Part shown: piece by piece, positions 37,770 through 41,330 of the stretch
How positions within the stretch are numbered: the first letter of the stretch is position 1
Layout of the letters: every line of letters starts with the position of its first letter
Assembly (NCBI GenBank): GCA_903901855.1
Contig: CAIUSP010000056.1
Location: forward strand, 1 to 41,330
Origin: an uncultured bacterium
Lineage (GTDB): Bacteria > Actinomycetota > Thermoleophilia > Solirubrobacterales > 70-9
Reading direction: 5' to 3'
DNA length: 41,330 nucleotides
Notes under the pieces: model-generated
Databases searched by the model: none
What the model saw: only the letters and a program-made list of their open reading frames with translations
What the model was told of the DNA's origin: nothing
Position numbers and translations under genes: made by a program

Positions 37770-39551
37770 CTAGGAACTGCGTAGCCCTGCATCCGCATGG
37801 GTGATCCGCTCGGCCAGTTCGGCTCTCTCGCGCGACAGCCTTGCGCTCTCTTCGTGGTCTCCGGCCTCCCGCGCCGCAGAGATACCGTCCTCGAGACGTT
37901 GGCGCTCGAGGAGCATGAAGTTGAGTTCCATCGCACCCTCTGAGTAGGGCTGATCATCGGCGGCCATGACCAGTCGGGCGATCAGCGAACTGAAATCTTG
38001 ATCGTCATGAGGCAGCCCTTCGGTCGGCGCCGAGAGGTGCTCACGGAGCCAGGCCGCCACTCGTCGCCCGGACGGAGAGAGATGATCGTCGGTCAGTCGT
38101 CCGAGCACGCGCGCGCCCTCCTCGGGACGGGCGATCGCCATCTCGAATAAAGCACGCTCCTTCAGCTCACGCGGGGTGAGTGCAGCCGCCTGCGGGATCA
38201 TGGGCTCGCCTTGATCACGTTGGGTGGCATCTGCTCGAGGAGGTGGCTCAAGCGGAGCCGAGTTGACCCTTGCCGATACGAGGCTGGGGTCGGTGTCGAG
38301 TCGATTCGCCACCTCCCGAATCAGATCATCGCGTCCCACTACCTCCCCCATGACCGAGAGCACGGGAGCCAATTCGGTCAGCGCCGCCTCTCTGCCGGTG
38401 CCCGAGGCGAGATCCGAACGAGACAGGACCGTACGCACCCTGAAGGTAGGAAGGTCGATCGCCCCCTCGACAAGTTCCGAGAACCGCTCCAGCTCACCAG
38501 CCTGAGCCATCTCGGCTGGATCCACTCCTTCTGGCATGGCCGCAACTCGTAGTTCGACCCCCCTGTCGCCAGCAACACGCTGGGCACGGATCATCGCGTC
38601 GGTTCCTGCGCGATCAGCGTCGAGGGCCAGGACGATCGTCTTCGCGAGCGATCCCAGGATCTTGAGCTGCTCCGGGGTGATGGCGGTCCCCATCACCGCT
38701 ACCGCCTCGCGGATACCAGCCTGGTGGAGCGCCAGCACGTCGGTGTAGCCCTCGACCACGATCGCGCGGCCGGCCTTGGCGATTGGACCACGAGCGATAT
38801 CGATTCCGTAGAGGGTTTCGCTCTTGCGGTAGAGGTCTCCCTCGGGCGAGTTGAGGTACTTGGGCTTCGAGTCCGCGGCCATTCCACGAGCTCCGAACCC
38901 GACCACTCTCCCCCGCGGATCCCGCACCGGGAAGATGATCCGGGCCCGGAAGCGGTCGTACATCGAGCCTTCCTTTTCGCTCTTCTGAACGAGGCCGGCT
39001 GAGCGGAGCTCCTCGATCGAGTAGCCGGCCCGCTGGGCCTGATCACGAACCTGGTTCCAGGCACTGGGCGCGAAGCCGACTCCGAATTCAGCGAGCACCT
39101 CCCTGTCGAGTCCCCGCTCGGCGAGGTATTCCCGAGCCTTGCTGGCCTTCGGTGAATCGCGCAGGAAGGAGGCGTAGAACTCCGAGGTCCGCGCGAGCAG
39201 GTCGTAGAGCCGGGTCCTCCTCTTTCGGGCCTGTTCCGCCCTTGGGTCTTCGGCCTCTCTCTCGAGTTCCACGCCGTACCGCTCTGCCAACCACTCGACC
39301 GCCTCGGGGAACGAGAGGCCCTCCTGCTCCTGTACGAACCGGAAGAGGTCGCCTGAAGCCTCGCAGCCGAAGCAGTAGTAGAGCTTGTCTGTCGCATTGA
39401 CCGAGAAGGAAGGGGTGCGCTCGTCATGGAAGGGGCAGAGGCCGGAGAAACGCTGTCCCTGCTGTTTGAGTTCGGTATGCGCCGAAACGACCTCGACCAT
39501 GTCTGCGGCATCCTTCACCTTGTCGACGCTGTCACGGGAAATCATCGCCAT
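37770..39551 (-). CDS. dnaG: DNA primase DnaG
   Basis: A 593-residue protein. The zinc-binding domain is GLCPFHDERTPSFSVN with LYYCFGCEASGDLF (Cys-His-Cys-Cys). The catalytic core includes GFAPSAWNQV, RIIFPVRDPRGRVVGFGARG and the Toprim segments IVVEGYTDVLALHQAGI and TIVLALDADRAGTDAM (Asp-x-Asp). The C-terminal 150 residues form the helical DnaB-binding region (LKERALFEMAIARPEEGARV, LNFMLLERQRLEDGISAARE). It synthesises RNA primers for replication. The ATG at 39551 lies directly after the dgt stop with no gap; an internal ATG two codons later is also possible. Confidence 0.97.
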   Translation of the reverse strand: MAMISRDSVDKVKDAADMVEVVSAHTELKQQGQRFSGLCPFHDERTPSFSVNATDKLYYCFGCEASGDLFRFVQEQEGLSFPEAVEWLAERYGVELEREAEDPRAEQARKRRTRLYDLLARTSEFYASFLRDSPKASKAREYLAERGLDREVLAEFGVGFAPSAWNQVRDQAQRAGYSIEELRSAGLVQKSEKEGSMYDRFRARIIFPVRDPRGRVVGFGARGMAADSKPKYLNSPEGDLYRKSETLYGIDIARGPIAKAGRAIVVEGYTDVLALHQAGIREAVAVMGTAITPEQLKILGSLAKTIVLALDADRAGTDAMIRAQRVAGDRGVELRVAAMPEGVDPAEMAQAGELERFSELVEGAIDLPTFRVRTVLSRSDLASGTGREAALTELAPVLSVMGEVVGRDDLIREVANRLDTDPSLVSARVNSAPLEPPPRADATQRDQGEPMIPQAAALTPRELKERALFEMAIARPEEGARVLGRLTDDHLSPSGRRVAAWLREHLSAPTEGLPHDDQDFSSLIARLVMAADDQPYSEGAMELNFMLLERQRLEDGISAAREAGDHEESARLSRERAELAERITHADAGLRSS

Positions 39552-40562
39552 CTAGAGCCTCGACTCCTCCGGCAGGGCCAAATCCTTGAATGTCGCTATC
39601 GCGAAGCGGTCTGTCATCCCCGCGAGATAGTCGGTGACCCTCTGCAGCTCATCCGCATCGGGGTCTAGTACAGGCACCTCTTCCGGGTGGGCCAGGTAGT
39701 GGTCGAAGAGGGACCGCAACGCTGTCCGTACCCTCTCCTGCTCGCTGCGAGCCTCGGGGCCGAGGTAGACACGATCGAACATGAACTTGCGCAGCCGAAG
39801 CATCGCACCGCCAGTTTCCTCACCCTGCACGATGTCCCCGGCCGCGAGCGAGCTGTCGATCATGTCGGCCACCAGCGTGCTGATCCTGTCAGACCCGGTC
39901 GGGCCCAGCAGCTCGATCTGTGCGGCCGGAAGGTCTCCGTCCGCGAGGATGCCTGCACGCAGGGCGTCGTCGATGTCGTGGTTGATGTAGGCGATGCGAT
40001 CGACGATCTTGACCACACGCCCCTCCAAGGTCGCCGGTCGATCGGAACCGGTGTGGTTGAGGATCCCGTCTCGAACCTGCTCGGTCAGATTCAGTCCACT
40101 GCCGTCACGCTCGAGGGACTCGACGATACGGAGGGAGTGCTCGTTGTGGCGGAAGCCCCGACCCTGCTCGGTGAGCGCCTCATCGAGGACCTCCTCGCCG
40201 ATGTGACCAAAGGGCGGGTGGCCGAGGTCATGACCAAGGCCGATGGCCTCGGTCAGGTCCTCGTTCAGCCCGAGAGCGCGAGCGACCGTCCGGGAGATGC
40301 CGCATGCCTCCAGGGTGTGGGTGAGGCGGGTCCGATAGTGGTCACCCTCCGGGGCCACGAAGACCTGGGTCTTGTGTTTGAGGCGTCTGAACGCCTTCGA
40401 ATGGACGATCCGGTCCCGGTCTCGCTGGAAGGGCGTGCGATAGGGACTGTCCGGCTCGGTATCGACGCGCAGTGCGGGATACGACGGGGTTGCGAGATCC
40501 CAATGGAACTCCTCTTCCCATGCACGGACGCGCTCGGACAGAGGTGTGGCCGCAGGCGGCAT
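39552..40562 (-). CDS. dgt: Deoxyguanosinetriphosphate triphosphohydrolase-like HD protein
   Basis: A 336-residue HD-domain enzyme. The core reads RTPFQRDRDRIVHSKAFRRL, TRLTHTLEACGISRTVARAL (His) and IGLGHDLGHPPFGHIGEEVL (His-Asp), with a later Asp in VVKIVDRIAYINHDIDDALR, all conserved in dGTPase-like proteins. The family hydrolyses dNTPs to nucleosides and triphosphate, controlling dNTP pools. Start: ATG 40562 has AAGGAG just upstream; earlier in-frame codons reach into recO and lack conservation. The dgt-dnaG order is common in actinobacteria and suggests coordinated control of priming and nucleotide pools. Confidence 0.94.
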   Translation of the reverse strand: MPPAATPLSERVRAWEEEFHWDLATPSYPALRVDTEPDSPYRTPFQRDRDRIVHSKAFRRLKHKTQVFVAPEGDHYRTRLTHTLEACGISRTVARALGLNEDLTEAIGLGHDLGHPPFGHIGEEVLDEALTEQGRGFRHNEHSLRIVESLERDGSGLNLTEQVRDGILNHTGSDRPATLEGRVVKIVDRIAYINHDIDDALRAGILADGDLPAAQIELLGPTGSDRISTLVADMIDSSLAAGDIVQGEETGGAMLRLRKFMFDRVYLGPEARSEQERVRTALRSLFDHYLAHPEEVPVLDPDADELQRVTDYLAGMTDRFAIATFKDLALPEESRL

Positions 40563-40659
40563 CTCTCCTTCCGTATTTGTGTTCACCCTATTCACGACCT
40601 CTCGCGATTCTAAGTCGGCAGAGGCTGTCGTTACCGGACGCCCCCGTTCTCGAGACACT

Positions 40660-41330
40660 TCAGGCAGCGGCTCGCAACTGCACGTGTGCGTGATGCTCAA
40701 GGGTCTCACCGATCGCACGCTCTACCTGCTGAGCGATCTGACCCTCGGCGGTCGGAGAGTCGGTCAATGGCTTGGCCAACGCCTGGACCATGAACGCATG
40801 CGATTCGCGATCGAAGACGAACCCATCCCCCTGGCAACTCGCACAAACCACGCCCCCGGCGGAACCGGAGAACGCTGTCAGCTGATCGACCTCACCACAG
40901 CGCGCACAACCGGCGAGCTCAGGCGAGAACCCTGCGGCAAGGGCCAATTTGAGTCTGAAGGCCAAGGCGAGGCCGCGATCGGAAGCGCGGTCGGGGTTGG
41001 AATCGATCAACGACAGGTAGTTGCAGAGGAGGTTGTAGGCGGCATCGTTCGGATCACCGGTGTCGAAGAGCCTCAAAACGGCATCGCAGGAGCGGGCAGC
41101 GGCCGTGAGGGCAGTACCGCTACCTCGCAAGTCCGGATACCCCTCGAGCGTCTGGGCCGAAGTCACGGTAGAGAGATCTCCTTTCCCGCTGTAGAGGACA
41201 AGACGGAGCCGGAAGAAAGGCTCGAGTCGCCCACCGAAGCGCGACTTCGGCTTCCTCGCGCCCTTGGCGATCGCATTCAACCTCCCGTGCTCGGGTGAGT
41301 AGAGGTGGACGATGCGATCGGCCTCGGCGT
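40660..41330 (-). CDS. recO: DNA repair protein RecO (5' end cut by window)
   Basis: The visible part (about 223 residues) starts inside the N-terminal OB domain, EADRIVHLYSPEHGRLNAIA, then KGARKPKSRFGGRLEPFFRL. A helical domain follows, and a zinc finger is visible as GCARCGEVDQ and GVVCASCQGDG (two Cys pairs). The C-terminus reads QQVERAIGETLEHHAHVQLR. RecO anneals single strands and helps RecR load RecA onto SSB-coated DNA. The frame stays open to base 41330, so the start codon lies outside; the TTG at 41280 is an internal Leu, not a start. It is 97 bases upstream of dgt; that gap shows only the dgt ribosome binding site. Confidence 0.93.
   Translation of the reverse strand, partial: AEADRIVHLYSPEHGRLNAIAKGARKPKSRFGGRLEPFFRLRLVLYSGKGDLSTVTSAQTLEGYPDLRGSGTALTAAARSCDAVLRLFDTGDPNDAAYNLLCNYLSLIDSNPDRASDRGLALAFRLKLALAAGFSPELAGCARCGEVDQLTAFSGSAGGVVCASCQGDGFVFDRESHAFMVQALAKPLTDSPTAEGQIAQQVERAIGETLEHHAHVQLRAAA

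Overview
The window is a dense stretch of housekeeping genes from a high-GC actinobacterial chromosome (Actinomycetota). The gene content and order (pdxS-pdxT ... yebC-ruvC-ruvA-ruvB ... secDF ... rel; dgt-dnaG; a PyrR-type pyr leader; an HIT/Ap4A phosphorylase-like gene; a GAP-family membrane protein) and a possibly fused SecDF fit a deep-branching actinobacterium such as the Thermoleophilia/Solirubrobacterales. That placement is inference, because no rRNA is present. There is no transposase, integrase, phage gene, CRISPR array or sign of recent transfer. Genes are tightly packed, with many 1-4 base overlaps and two convergent pairs whose stop codons overlap. Many genes lack a Shine-Dalgarno sequence and instead carry a -10-like TANNNT box 6-7 bases before the start codon, which is the signature of leaderless transcription.

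Layout. 1-2.6 kb: pyrR (cut by the window edge) with a PyrR-binding leader, RNase Z, and a secreted SGNH hydrolase. 2.6-4.5 kb: tRNA-Arg(CCG), abutted directly by an alkyl-sulfatase gene. 4.5-8.0 kb, minus strand: a SAM-I riboswitch, a threonine-synthase-like PLP enzyme, a MoaD/ThiS sulfur-carrier-like protein ending in Gly-Gly, then a glucose-1-phosphate cytidylyltransferase and a CDP-glucose 4,6-dehydratase. 8.1-13.2 kb, plus strand: CorA, HIT protein, phosphohexomutase, a metallo-beta-lactamase-fold hydrolase and a diacylglycerol-kinase-family lipid kinase. 13.2-28.1 kb, minus strand: one long run read as pdxS, pdxT, M29 aminopeptidase, yebC, ruvC, ruvA, ruvB, zinc-ribbon/PAS protein, secDF, small membrane protein, recJ, rel and a cupredoxin. 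28.2-31 kb: an RpiR-type regulator, a GAP-family transporter-like protein behind an unusual structured leader or non-coding RNA, a one-helix coiled-coil protein, and a divergent 51-residue Ala/Glu heptad-repeat protein. 31-37.7 kb: Tat-exported C39-like protein, FkbM methyltransferase, tRNA-Met(CAT), redox lipoprotein, SDR, two glycosyltransferases, a protein of unknown function, and tRNA-Asn(GTT). 37.8-41.3 kb: dnaG, dgt and recO (cut by the window edge).

The most interesting unit is the riboswitch-thrC-moaD cluster. A textbook S-box aptamer normally senses S-adenosylmethionine and controls methionine or cysteine genes. Here it precedes a threonine-synthase homologue paired with a sulfur carrier. 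Together these suggest that the enzyme may make homocysteine from an activated homoserine and a protein thiocarboxylate, by analogy with the CysM/CysO cysteine route, rather than (or as well as) threonine. The second is the region at 29.9-30.2 kb, which can fold into an elaborate RNA ending in a 14-bp intrinsic-terminator-like hairpin and which I cannot assign to a known family.
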